Shown here: positions 27,125 through 35,451 of the stretch, in pieces
Numbering within the stretch: position 1 is the stretch's first letter
Layout: every line of letters starts with the position of its first letter
From: Amycolatopsis acidiphila
GTDB lineage: Bacteria; Actinomycetota; Actinomycetes; Mycobacteriales; Pseudonocardiaceae
Assembly (NCBI RefSeq): GCF_021391495.1
Contig: NZ_CP090063.1
Span: 310,001 to 374,000, forward strand
Reading direction: 5' to 3'
Length of the DNA stretch: 64,000 nucleotides
Program-made: the position numbers and the translations under genes
The notes under the pieces: model-generated
What the model was told of the DNA's origin: nothing
Databases searched by the model: none
The model's input: only the letters and a program-made list of their open reading frames with translations

Positions 27125-28018
27125 ATGGCTGAAGAAACCCAGGAGGGCGACGCCCTGCTCGGCCCGCACATCCTGCACATCCAATCCGGACATGAGCTCG
27201 CCCGGCGTCAGAGCCCGGGCCCGAGCGGTCGTCTGCTCGCGGGCAAGCTCGCAGCCGACTGCCAGGCCTCACTCGAGCTACTGCAACCACAGTCCGACTA
27301 CGTGGTGCTCGTCGTGCTCACCGAGCGTGTCGTCGTCCGGCACGGTGACGCGTACCTCGAAGCCGGCAACGGCTCGCTGCTGGCCGCCGCCCCGCACCAG
27401 CGGCTCAGCATCGAGTTCGGTCCCGATTCGCTCGTACGCGTGGTGCGCATCGACCCCGCCTTCGTACACGCGCGGCTCGCGCCGCGGCTGGCCTTCCCGC
27501 CGGAGGGCCTGGTGTCGTTCGCGCCGGTGGTGACGTCGTTGCGTGGCGCCAACGACACGGTGACCAAGAGCCTCCTGCGATTCCTGACCGGCGCTCCGGG
27601 GCGGTTCACCGAACGCTCGGAGGAGGTCTTCGTCGACTGGCTGCTGCACCACCAGCAGCACACGTATTCCGGGCGGTCGCGTGACCGCGTGGAACGCGAT
27701 GAGGTGGCCGCGTACGTCCAGCTGCTGATGGACAACTATCCCTTCGTCGGAAGGATGGAGTACTACGCGCGGGCCGCGGGAGTCACGCTTCGGGACCTGA
27801 TCGCCGCCTTCCGGGAATCCGGCTGCCTGCCGCATGAATACCTGCGCTCGGTGCGTCTCGACTGCGTCCGCCGGCTCCTCGAGAGCGGCGAGTGCTCGTC
27901 GGTTCGCAAAGCCGTGACGGACTGCGGTTTTCGCGAGAACGTCCAGTTCCACAGGTGGTACTTCCAGCAATACGGCGAATCGCCGTGGGAAACGCTACGC
28001 CGGGCAAGATCGGAGTGA
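27125..28018 (+). CDS. AraC-family regulator (divergent type)
   Basis: A 297-residue regulator ending in an AraC-type HTH domain (AAGVTLRDLIAAFRESGC, VRKAVTDCGFRENVQFHRWY, GESPWETLRRAR). The N-terminal 170 residues are not clearly similar to the other two AraC proteins in this window. It lies directly before the D-threonine aldolase/D-serine dehydratase-like gene with a three-base gap, so the two are probably one operon. Confidence 0.85.
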   Translation: MAEETQEGDALLGPHILHIQSGHELARRQSPGPSGRLLAGKLAADCQASLELLQPQSDYVVLVVLTERVVVRHGDAYLEAGNGSLLAAAPHQRLSIEFGPDSLVRVVRIDPAFVHARLAPRLAFPPEGLVSFAPVVTSLRGANDTVTKSLLRFLTGAPGRFTERSEEVFVDWLLHHQQHTYSGRSRDRVERDEVAAYVQLLMDNYPFVGRMEYYARAAGVTLRDLIAAFRESGCLPHEYLRSVRLDCVRRLLESGECSSVRKAVTDCGFRENVQFHRWYFQQYGESPWETLRRARSE

Positions 28019-28021
28019 TGA

Positions 28022-29251
28022 GTGCTGAGGGTTCCCGACGTCCTGGTCAGTGTCCGGCACAAGGGGTTTCCGGCCGCGGCGGTCGGCCACCCGGCAAGCG
28101 AGGTCTCCGCCGCGCTCGATGACTTCCTCACGCCTGTCCTCGTGGTGAAGGACAGCGCACTCCGGCACAACCTCGCGACGATGGCGCGCTTCTGCGAAGA
28201 CCACGCGCTGTCGCTGTCGCCTCATGTGAAGACCACGATGTCGCCGGAGATCGCCGCCGCGCAGCTCGAGCACGGCGCCTGGGCGCTCACCCTCGCGACG
28301 CCCAGCCAGGTCAGGATCTTCCGAAGCCTTGGCGCGCAACGCATCGTCCTCGCCAACGAGCTCGTCGACCCGGCGGCGATCGACTGGATCGCCGCGGAGA
28401 TGGCTGCCGACCCGGAGTTCACCTGCTATTGCTACGTCGACTCCCTCGACGGGGTCGACATCCTGGAAAAGGAGCTGGGACAACGGGAACGTCGCCGTGC
28501 GTTCCCGGTCATCCTGGAGCTCGGCGTGCCCGGCGGGCGGGCCGGCGCACGGGATCTCGACCAGCTGCGACTGATCGCCGAGCGTGTGACGGCCTCGGCG
28601 CAACTGCGGCTCGCGGGGGTCGGCGGCTTCGAAGGGGTCATCGGTGGTGCGCTCGACGCCAAGCTCCTGGCGGAGGTTCGCGCCTACCTGCGTCGGCTGC
28701 GTGACGCGGCCGACGAACTGTCGCACGAGGGCGAGTTCATCATCACCGTCGGCGGTAGTGCGTTCCCCGAGCTGGTGGCCGACGAGCTCGGACCGTCCTG
28801 GCAGCGAGGCCGCCCGATCCGCGTCGTGCTGCGCAGCGGCTGTTACGTCACCCACGACTCGCTGGCGTACCAGCAGTTCCGCGACCTGTTGGCGACCGAG
28901 TACCAGTCGTTGGCCCTGCGGCCCAGCCTGGAGCTGTGGGGGCGCGTGCTGTCCACTCCGGAACCCGGACTGGCCATTCTCGACTTCGGCAAGCGGGACA
29001 CGGGTGTGGACGCGGGCTTTCCCGTGCCGCTGCACCGGATCCGCCGCGGGTCGACGGTGCTGGAACAGGCGCCACCGGGCGAGCTGACAGCGTCGAACGA
29101 TCAGCACGCCTACTTCCGCGGCGAGCTGGAGGTGGGCGACCGGGTCGGGTTCGGCATCTCCCACCCGTGCACCACCTTCGACAAGTGGCAGCTGATCCCC
29201 GTCGTCGACGACTCGTACGTCCTTTGTGGAACGGTGCAGACGCTGTTCTAG
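28022..29251 (+). CDS. PLP enzyme of the D-threonine aldolase/D-serine dehydratase (DSD1) family
   Basis: A 409-residue fold-III PLP enzyme with an alanine-racemase-like N-terminal barrel. Lys70 in SPHVKTTMSPEI is the PLP lysine, corresponding to PHVKTHKSPEI in relatives. The C-terminal metal site is seen in NDQHA and HPCTTFDKW, the His and Cys zinc ligands of D-serine dehydratases. It would dehydrate or cleave a D-hydroxy-amino acid such as D-serine or D-threonine. The GTG start follows the AraC stop closely. Its end overlaps the convergent GNAT gene by four bases. It complements the N-acyl-D-amino-acid deacylase and D-2-hydroxyacid oxidase seen further left. Confidence 0.85.
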   Translation: MLRVPDVLVSVRHKGFPAAAVGHPASEVSAALDDFLTPVLVVKDSALRHNLATMARFCEDHALSLSPHVKTTMSPEIAAAQLEHGAWALTLATPSQVRIFRSLGAQRIVLANELVDPAAIDWIAAEMAADPEFTCYCYVDSLDGVDILEKELGQRERRRAFPVILELGVPGGRAGARDLDQLRLIAERVTASAQLRLAGVGGFEGVIGGALDAKLLAEVRAYLRRLRDAADELSHEGEFIITVGGSAFPELVADELGPSWQRGRPIRVVLRSGCYVTHDSLAYQQFRDLLATEYQSLALRPSLELWGRVLSTPEPGLAILDFGKRDTGVDAGFPVPLHRIRRGSTVLEQAPPGELTASNDQHAYFRGELEVGDRVGFGISHPCTTFDKWQLIPVVDDSYVLCGTVQTLF

Positions 29252-29946
29252 CGCTCGCTGCTGTCGGACTCGGGCCACCACTGGTCGAGGATCTCCATCC
29301 GTGCGTCCAGGAGCGACGGGTCGCGCAGGTCGATGATGTGCACGCCGTTCCAGCGGCGGAACCCGATGCCCTCGAGCATTGCCCCGGCGCGCACGCTTGC
29401 CAGCTCCGCCGCCACCCGGTCGCCGGGGCAGGGGAACTCCAGCGGCGACACCCGGCTCGCGCCGATCCGGGCGTTGGGGGCGAGGATGCGCAGCGCGCTC
29501 GCGACCAGTGCGGCGCCCAGGCCGTGCCCGCGCCAGCCCTCGACCAGCTCGACCCGGCGCAGGATGACCATCCGCGGTGGCCCGGGGGAGATCTGCTTGT
29601 CCAGCTCGGGGTGCAGCTTGCCCTCGTCGGGGTCGATGACGGTCTCGGCGATGAACTCCAGTGCCCATTCGCCGAGCACGACCGAGTCGAGCAGGTTGCG
29701 TTCCTTGGTCAGGTCGGCGATGACCAGGGAGATGTCCCCGACGTGCCGCAGCTCCTCGGGGCACACGTCGAGCGGGGAGATGTCGGCGGAGGCGTGCCAC
29801 TGTTCGGGTTGTTCGTCCTCGTCGTCGATCTGCCACCAGAACCGGCGATGCGACAGGTTCAACTCGATCGACAACGGGTTCGCGGGAAGGTCGGGGACCA
29901 TGGCTCGTTCACCGGACCCGAGGTGCAGTTGCACGTGCATATGCAT
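29248..29946 (-). CDS. GNAT-like acetyltransferase domain protein
   Basis: A 232-residue protein whose segment RRVELVEGWRGHGLGAALVASALRIL resembles the acetyl-CoA-binding motif (Arg/Gln-x-x-Gly-x-Gly) of GNAT enzymes. The N-terminal 100 residues (acidic, WWQIDDEDEQPEQW) are unlike known domains to my eye. It is convergent with the PLP gene and overlaps it by four bases. The substrate is unknown. The 243 bases before its start hold nothing I recognise. Confidence 0.65.
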   Translation of the reverse strand: MHMHVQLHLGSGERAMVPDLPANPLSIELNLSHRRFWWQIDDEDEQPEQWHASADISPLDVCPEELRHVGDISLVIADLTKERNLLDSVVLGEWALEFIAETVIDPDEGKLHPELDKQISPGPPRMVILRRVELVEGWRGHGLGAALVASALRILAPNARIGASRVSPLEFPCPGDRVAAELASVRAGAMLEGIGFRRWNGVHIIDLRDPSLLDARMEILDQWWPESDSSER

Positions 29947-30189
29947 GGTCGCGGATTCCGGTCACCCGGAACGTCTTAATCGCGTTCGGGCCGTCAGTCA
30001 ATGGGCGCCGACCGTGTGCCATCCCTGTCACGATAACGACAGAACGTGAATCACTGGTACCGCCAGAGGTTTGACGTAGCCGCGAGCAGGGATTTTGAAA
30101 GTCATCTCGTGTTCCTTCGCATGGCCCGTGGTTCACCTCGCGAACCGGCGCGGCGAGCAGAAATACCCGAACGGGTGAGGGTGGGTTTT

Positions 30190-30450
30190 TCACTGCGGAC
30201 GCCCGCGCCGGTCGGCTATGTAAGTTCCTTTCGACCTGATTGTCACGACCAGCCCCCGATAACGGAGAAGACGGGTCGCATGCCGGGCCGTTCCCAGCGA
30301 CACCCCGTATTCCTGCGCGAGTCTGCGCTCGGAGGGCAGCGGTGTATTCGGGGCCAATTCCCCCGCGTCGATTCGAGCGGCGATGTGCTCGGCCATCATT
30401 TCGTAGACGTAACCCGGGGTGTCGCCGGGATCGAACTTGGGAACGATCAC
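30190..30450 (-). CDS. Single-domain GntR-type winged-helix regulator
   Basis: An 86-residue DNA-binding protein with the GntR wHTH and almost nothing else. Visible are GYVYEMMAEHIAARIDAGEL, LPSERRLAQEYGVSLGTARHA and LVVTIRSKGTYI. The start VIVPKFDPGD (GTG) is where small actinomycete GntR proteins begin. A longer reading to base 30573 would add 41 residues without similarity. With no effector domain it may act as a constitutive or partner-dependent regulator. The next 172 bases to its right hold nothing clear. Confidence 0.75.
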   Translation of the reverse strand: MIVPKFDPGDTPGYVYEMMAEHIAARIDAGELAPNTPLPSERRLAQEYGVSLGTARHATRLLRYRGLVVTIRSKGTYIADRRGRPQ

Positions 30451-30622
30451 GTGGCGAAGGTAGAACCGCCTTGAACAGCGAAAATAGCGTGGGTGAGCCG
30501 TCCTGCGGTAGGGCGCGACAATGCGCGTACGAGCAAGGCTGTGGACACCTTCCCGAATAGTCGGAGGCGTCACTCTAGCGGGTCATGGATACAAGCCCCG
30601 AAGCCGTGAATACGGAAATCGT

Positions 30623-32356
30623 TCAGCGTTCGGATGCCGGTTGTCCGCGCAGGATCTCGACGCGTTCGGAACCCGGCCAGCCGTTGACCCAGCTGGACCC
30701 GAGGACCTGCTTCGCGGATTTCTTCAACGGCGCCAGCAGGCGGGAAACCTCGCGATAGGACTTCGCCATCGCGCCGGCGCACACGACCGTCGCCAAGGAG
30801 ATGGTGGCGGGCATGCCGTCGGCGCTCCACGGCGTATCCAGAAGTGTGTCGGCGACCGTGGTGATTTCGTCGATGTCACAGGCGATCAGGAAGTCGTCAC
30901 CACCGACGTGACTGACTGTGACACTGCGGAGCTTCGTGGCGAGATCGGACAGCGCGCGCCCGAGCGAGCGGATCAGGTCGTCACCCGCCGCGAACCCCGC
31001 GGTGTCGTTGACGCGCTTGAAGGAGTCGACGTCGAGCCACGCCACGACGAAGGGATGCCCGCCCGCGAGGCGCCGGGTCACCTCGCGGGCGACGGTGTCG
31101 CTGCCCGGCAGCCGAGTCAACGGGTTGAGCGCCGCGGCCTCCTCGATCTTCACCTCGGCGACACCGCGCACCAGTTCGTGCACGAGGACGACGCCGACGC
31201 AGCGGCCCTGCGCGTCGACGACGATGACGTCGTCCCCGGTGCGGTCCAGCTCGGCGTCGGTGACCAGGTCGAGCAGTTCGAGCGCGCCGGCGCCGACCCG
31301 GATCGTGCGCGGTGGGTCGGCGAGCCGGGCCGCGGGGCGGTTGGCGTGCAGCGCGTGGCCGAAGGGGCCGGTCATCTCCAGCAGGAACCGCGCGCGGTCG
31401 ATCGACCAGACCGGCCGGTTCCCGTCGTCCACCCCGACGATCCCGGTCGGCGCGTCGTGGTCGAGCAACACGTTGCGGGCCTGGTCGCAGGTGGCGTCCT
31501 CCGGCAGCGTCCGCGGCGGGTGCAGGAAGTCGTCGACGCGTGGGCCGGCAGCGGACATCCGGACCGGGCCGGGGTCGACGCTGGTCAGTCCCATCGCGGG
31601 CACGCCGCCCTCGCGCGCGGGCGCGAACAGGTTGCCCTGCACGATCCGGATGCCCAGCTGCCGCACGGTGGCCAGCTGCTCCTCGGTCTCGATGCCCGTC
31701 GCGACGAGCCGGATACCGGTGCGGGCCGCGAAATGACAGAGGGCTTCGACGAGCGCGACCGCCGGCTGGTCGCCGGGCAGCCGGTGCAGGGTGGTGCGGT
31801 CCAGCTTGATCAGGTCCGGGCGCGCGTCGGCGAGGAGGTTCAGCGGGATGTCGCCGTGGCCGACGTTGTCGAAGGCGATGCGGAATCCCAGCTCGGCGAA
31901 CCGGCGGACGCCGGCGAGCAGGGCCTTGGCGGGCACGCCGTGGAAGGGCGCGCCGATCTCGAGGACGACTTCGCGAGCCCGCCGACCTGTCGTGGCCAGC
32001 GCCGCGAGCAGAGAGTCGAGCACCAGCTGCGGAGCGGCTGCCGACGCGGCGGTCAGGTTGAGGTGGAGCGGGAGCAGGGTTTCGTAGGTGGCCCCCTCGG
32101 TCACGGCGCGGGCGGCGAGCGCGGCGTCGACCTTGATGAGACGCCCTTTGCGCATCGCGTAACGCAGCAGCTCCTGAACCTTGCCCGAGGCCGGGCGGGC
32201 CAGCGCCTCGATACCGGTGATACCGCCTGTATGCAGGCTGTACACGGGCTGGAAAGCGAAGCTTACCGGCTCGACCGCGACTTCCACGTGCAGATTTTCG
32301 CCTGTCGCGGAGCTGTTTCCGCCAACCGTGGCTCGATAGTTACATATGAATAACAC
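30623..32356 (-). CDS. EAL-CBS-GGDEF domain protein (c-di-GMP turnover or sensing)
   Basis: A 577-residue cytoplasmic protein with an EAL domain first (GIEALARP, LNLTA, EIGAP, KLD, ETEEQ), a CBS pair in the middle (IVGVDDGNRPVWSIDRA, DVIVVDAQGRCVGVV) and a GGDEF domain last (LTRLPGSDTV, VAWLDVDSFKRVND, GGDDF). GGDDF is a functional form of the cyclase motif. In the EAL part the usual DDFG is DNVG, so one metal ligand is changed and phosphodiesterase activity may be lost. The GTG start is the outermost, but GTG at 32287 is also possible. It is divergent from the lyase gene across a 132-base region. Confidence 0.82.
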   Translation of the reverse strand: MLFICNYRATVGGNSSATGENLHVEVAVEPVSFAFQPVYSLHTGGITGIEALARPASGKVQELLRYAMRKGRLIKVDAALAARAVTEGATYETLLPLHLNLTAASAAAPQLVLDSLLAALATTGRRAREVVLEIGAPFHGVPAKALLAGVRRFAELGFRIAFDNVGHGDIPLNLLADARPDLIKLDRTTLHRLPGDQPAVALVEALCHFAARTGIRLVATGIETEEQLATVRQLGIRIVQGNLFAPAREGGVPAMGLTSVDPGPVRMSAAGPRVDDFLHPPRTLPEDATCDQARNVLLDHDAPTGIVGVDDGNRPVWSIDRARFLLEMTGPFGHALHANRPAARLADPPRTIRVGAGALELLDLVTDAELDRTGDDVIVVDAQGRCVGVVLVHELVRGVAEVKIEEAAALNPLTRLPGSDTVAREVTRRLAGGHPFVVAWLDVDSFKRVNDTAGFAAGDDLIRSLGRALSDLATKLRSVTVSHVGGDDFLIACDIDEITTVADTLLDTPWSADGMPATISLATVVCAGAMAKSYREVSRLLAPLKKSAKQVLGSSWVNGWPGSERVEILRGQPASER

Positions 32357-32380
32357 TCAGATAAATATTGTGGCACAGGT

Positions 32381-32393
32381 CACCTTCGGTAAA
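32381..32393 (+). promoter_or_regulatory. CACCTTCGGTAAA, candidate AraC-regulon site before the lyase
   Basis: Ten of 13 bases agree with TACTTTCGGTAAT before the first araC gene, including TTCGGTAA. It includes a short inverted repeat, CCTT-N5-AAGG. It lies 96 bases before the lyase start, a distance normal for an activator site. Confidence 0.35.
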
Positions 32394-32488
32394 GGCGGCA
32401 CTGACACCGGTCCAACTGGCCCCTACCGCCCGGATGAGTGGACAGCCAGGCTCGAGGGGTTGGGCTGTCACCGGGGCGAGGAGACCGC

Positions 32489-33856
32489 ATGCCGTCTTTC
32501 ATGGAGCCGTTCCGCATCAAGGCCGTCGAGCCGATCCCGTTTCCGACGCCGGGCGAGCGCCGCGAAGCGCTGGCCACCGCCGGGTACAACCTCTTCCGGG
32601 TGCCCGCGCGGCAGATCACGATCGACCTGCTGACCGACTCCGGGACCGCGGCGATGTCGGCGGCCCAGTGGTCCGCGCTGCTGTCCGGTGACGAGTCCTA
32701 CGCGGGCGCGCGCTCGTTCGAACGGTTCGAAGCGGTCGTGCGGGAGCTGACCGGATACCCCGAGGTGCTGCCGGTGCACCAGGGGCGCGCCGCGGAGCGG
32801 ATCGTGCTCGGCAACGTACTGGGCCTCGGCGACATCTCGGTGAGCAACACGCATTTCGACAGCACGCGCGCGAGCGTCGAGGCCGTCGGCGCGGAAGCCG
32901 TCGACCTGCCGGTGCCGGCGTACGAAGGCGTGCCCAACCCGTTCGGTGGCGACATCGACCTGGACGCACTGGCGGAACTGCTGACCGGGCGGTCCGGACA
33001 GCGGATCCGGTGCGTCGTGCTGACCGTCACCAACAACGCCAACGGCGGCCAGCCGGTGTCGCTGCTCAACATCGCCGGTACCCGCAAGCTCTGTGACACC
33101 CATGGCATCCCGCTGTACCTCGACGCCTCGCGCTTCGCCGAGAACGCGTACCTCATTACCGAGCGCGAAGCGGGCTACACGGACTCGACGCCGCGAGAGA
33201 TCGCGCGGACCATGTTCGACCTCGCCGACGGCTGCTGGGCCAGCCTCAAGAAGGACGGCATCGCCAACATCGGCGGCCTGATCGCGCTTCGTGATCCGGA
33301 ACTGGCGCGCCGCTGCGTCGAGCAGGTCATCGCCTTCGAGGGGTTTCCGACCTACGGCGGGCTCGCCGGACGTGACCTCGACGCGCTGGCGCAAGGCCTG
33401 ATCGAGGTCACCGAGCCGGACTACCTGCGCTACCGGGCCGAGAGCGCGCGCTGGTTCGGCGAGCAGCTCGGGCTCGCGGGCCTGCCGGTGCTGCAGCCGA
33501 CCGGCTGCCACGCGGTCTACGTCGACGCGGGCCTGCTGCTCGACCACATCCCGCCGCACCAGCTGCCGGCCACCGCGTTCGCCAACGAGCTGTACCTGGC
33601 GGGCGCGGTGCGGGTGTGCGAGCTGGGCACCCTGGTGTTCGGCAGGCCAGGGGATACCGGCGGCCCGGACATCCCGGCGCCACGCGAGCTTGTCCGCTTC
33701 GCCCTGCCACGCCGCGTCTACACCGCCAGTCATCTCGAGTACGTCGTCGACGTCGCCGAGGACGTCCGGTCGAAGTCGGCCCAGCTGCGCGGCTACCGGA
33801 TCGTGCGGCAGGGGGGCGCGTTGCGGCAGTTCACGGCCGCGCTCGAACCGGTGTAA
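32489..33856 (+). CDS. Tryptophanase/tyrosine phenol-lyase family beta-eliminating lyase
   Basis: A 455-residue PLP enzyme, close in length to tyrosine phenol-lyase (456). Evidence includes FRIKAVEPIPFPTPGERREAL at the start, LPVHQGRAAERI, THFDSTRASVEA, LTVTNNANGGQPVS and WASLKKDGIANIGG with PLP Lys254/255. Such enzymes split tryptophan or tyrosine into indole or phenol plus pyruvate and ammonia. Actinomycete members may act on modified amino acids. GAGGAG precedes the ATG. It lies between an EAL/GGDEF gene and an araC gene, next to a B12 radical SAM enzyme. It may supply indole, or eliminate from a modified Trp or Tyr. Confidence 0.88.
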   Translation: MPSFMEPFRIKAVEPIPFPTPGERREALATAGYNLFRVPARQITIDLLTDSGTAAMSAAQWSALLSGDESYAGARSFERFEAVVRELTGYPEVLPVHQGRAAERIVLGNVLGLGDISVSNTHFDSTRASVEAVGAEAVDLPVPAYEGVPNPFGGDIDLDALAELLTGRSGQRIRCVVLTVTNNANGGQPVSLLNIAGTRKLCDTHGIPLYLDASRFAENAYLITEREAGYTDSTPREIARTMFDLADGCWASLKKDGIANIGGLIALRDPELARRCVEQVIAFEGFPTYGGLAGRDLDALAQGLIEVTEPDYLRYRAESARWFGEQLGLAGLPVLQPTGCHAVYVDAGLLLDHIPPHQLPATAFANELYLAGAVRVCELGTLVFGRPGDTGGPDIPAPRELVRFALPRRVYTASHLEYVVDVAEDVRSKSAQLRGYRIVRQGGALRQFTAALEPV

Positions 33857-33930
33857 AAGGCCCCCGGCGTATTTGTCCGCTAACCCGCTGCAAGTTGCAG
33901 TCAGCAAACTCCACCCGTTTGTCGGTAGTG

Positions 33931-33955
33931 TTTTGGTCCCTAAAGACCGAAAGTA
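33931..33955. promoter_or_regulatory. GGTC-N6-GACCGAAAGTA, candidate operator before araC paralogue 2
   Basis: GGTC and GACC form an inverted repeat, and the right half ends ACCGAAAGTA, the reverse complement of TACTTTCGGT before the first araC gene. It lies 65 bases before the araC start. A second small palindrome (CTGCAA-G-TTGCAG) is at 33888-33900. Confidence 0.4.
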
Positions 33956-34019
33956 TGACCCTGGAGGTGTGTGGGAGTCGACATCGCCAAGACCCTGATC
34001 GAACCGACTGCCCGGGACA

Positions 34020-35015
34020 ATGACAGCCTTACCCCTGGAAAATTACAAACTCTTCGAGTCGAGAGACGTGGACGAGACCCGGGACGAGGTAGGAAAGATC
34101 TTCTGCCCGCACCGGCTCGACGTCGTGGGGCCGAAACCGGAACTGCATGCACGGATGCATTGCCGGCGAATGCGCAATATTGCGGTAACGTATGTCTCAT
34201 ACGGCTGGGATGTGCGCGTGAACCCCGGCGAGCTCGATTCGTTCTTCGCGATTCTCGTGCCGACTGCCGGAAGAGGCACTTTTCAGTGTGGTTTCGAACA
34301 GATTCAAGCACTGCCGCAACAGAAGATTGCGATCGCGTCGGCGACCGAGCCACTGCACATGCGGTTGTCGGCGGACTGCGGCCAGCTGGTGGTCCGGGTG
34401 GAACGGGCGGCCGTCGAGGCGCGGCTGTCGGAGATGATCGACGGCGCCCTGCGTGAGCCCGTCCGCTTCCAGCTCGGCATGGACGTCGCCGGCGGCTACG
34501 CGCGTAGCTGGTTCGACGCGCTCAGTTACGGCGTCACCGACCTCGGCCGCCCCGAGACCATGCTCGCGCACCCGCTCGGCATGGAGCAGTTCGAGCAGAA
34601 CATCATCACCGGGCTGCTGCTCGCCCAGCCGCACAACTACACCGCGATGCTCAACGGGGACGACCGGCCCGTGCCGTCGCGGCTGCTCGGCATCGCCGTC
34701 GACCTGATGGAGGGGCACCCCGAGTGGGCGCACACGCCCGCGAGTCTCGCCCGTCAGGCCGGGGTCAGCGTGCGCGCACTGCAGAAGGCCTTCCGCGAGC
34801 AACTCGACAGCTCGCCGAGCGAATATCTCCGAGGCGTCCGGCTACAGCGGGTGCACGACGAGCTCTGCGCGGCCCAGTACGACGTGACCACCGTCGGCGA
34901 GATCGCGAGCAAGTGGGGGATGGCGCACCACGGCCGGTTCGCCGCCGTCTACCGGGAGCGGTTCGGCGAGTCGCCGAAGCAGACGCTGAGCCGGCAGCAT
35001 GCACGAAAAGGATAA
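34020..35015 (+). CDS. AraC-family regulator with AraC-binding-like N-terminal domain (paralogue 2)
   Basis: A 331-residue paralogue of the regulator at 26075. The N-terminal domain has LFESRDVDETRDEVGKIFCP and VTYVSYGWDVRVNPGE, with VRFQLGMDVAGGYARSWFDA further on. The HTH half has LARQAGVSVRALQKAFREQL, IASKWGMAHHGRFAAVYRER and GESPKQTLSR. It sits between the lyase and radical SAM genes and may control both. The shared TACTTTCGGT element suggests the two paralogues regulate each other or share a target set. Confidence 0.88.
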   Translation: MTALPLENYKLFESRDVDETRDEVGKIFCPHRLDVVGPKPELHARMHCRRMRNIAVTYVSYGWDVRVNPGELDSFFAILVPTAGRGTFQCGFEQIQALPQQKIAIASATEPLHMRLSADCGQLVVRVERAAVEARLSEMIDGALREPVRFQLGMDVAGGYARSWFDALSYGVTDLGRPETMLAHPLGMEQFEQNIITGLLLAQPHNYTAMLNGDDRPVPSRLLGIAVDLMEGHPEWAHTPASLARQAGVSVRALQKAFREQLDSSPSEYLRGVRLQRVHDELCAAQYDVTTVGEIASKWGMAHHGRFAAVYRERFGESPKQTLSRQHARKG

Positions 35016-35069
35016 GAGTGTTCGTGAAACGGATCGTCGGCCATGGGGCCGGCTTCTAACGTCAAGCCC

Positions 35070-35366
35070 ATGCTGACCCGCGAAAATGCCGCGGGGTCTC
35101 GTGTCAGATCCAGCGACAGCATGCCGATCGGACGCCTCATCCGGTCGGTTCGCCGCGAGCACGGGCTCACCCAATACGGCCTGGCGGAGGCGCTGGCCAC
35201 GGTTTCGGAGAATGACAGCCTGAGTCGCGACGAGGTTGCCCGCTGGGAACGCGGCAAGCGCGTTCCCGGCCCGTATTGGCAGCAGTGGCTCAGTGCTGTG
35301 CTGGAAATCTCGCCGGACCGGCTGCGCTCCTCCGCGCGGCTCGCCAGGGAACTGAGGTGGCGGTAA
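35070..35366 (+). CDS. Small XRE-type helix-turn-helix protein
   Basis: A 98-residue protein. Its core RLIRSVRREHGLTQYGLAEAL and ARWERGKRVPG is an XRE/Cro-type HTH. Starts at 35043, 35070 and 35121 are all possible and none has a strong ribosome-binding site, so the N-terminus is uncertain. It lies between araC paralogue 2 and the radical SAM gene. The next 85 bases contain GGGAGTGGGAG before the radical SAM start. Confidence 0.7.
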   Translation: MLTRENAAGSRVRSSDSMPIGRLIRSVRREHGLTQYGLAEALATVSENDSLSRDEVARWERGKRVPGPYWQQWLSAVLEISPDRLRSSARLARELRWR

Positions 35367-35451
35367 CTGAAATTGGCCCCCTGATTTTCTTTTCACTTCC
35401 GGGCACACTTTCTCCAGCGGGGAGAAGTATTATTTCCGGGAGTGGGAGTAA

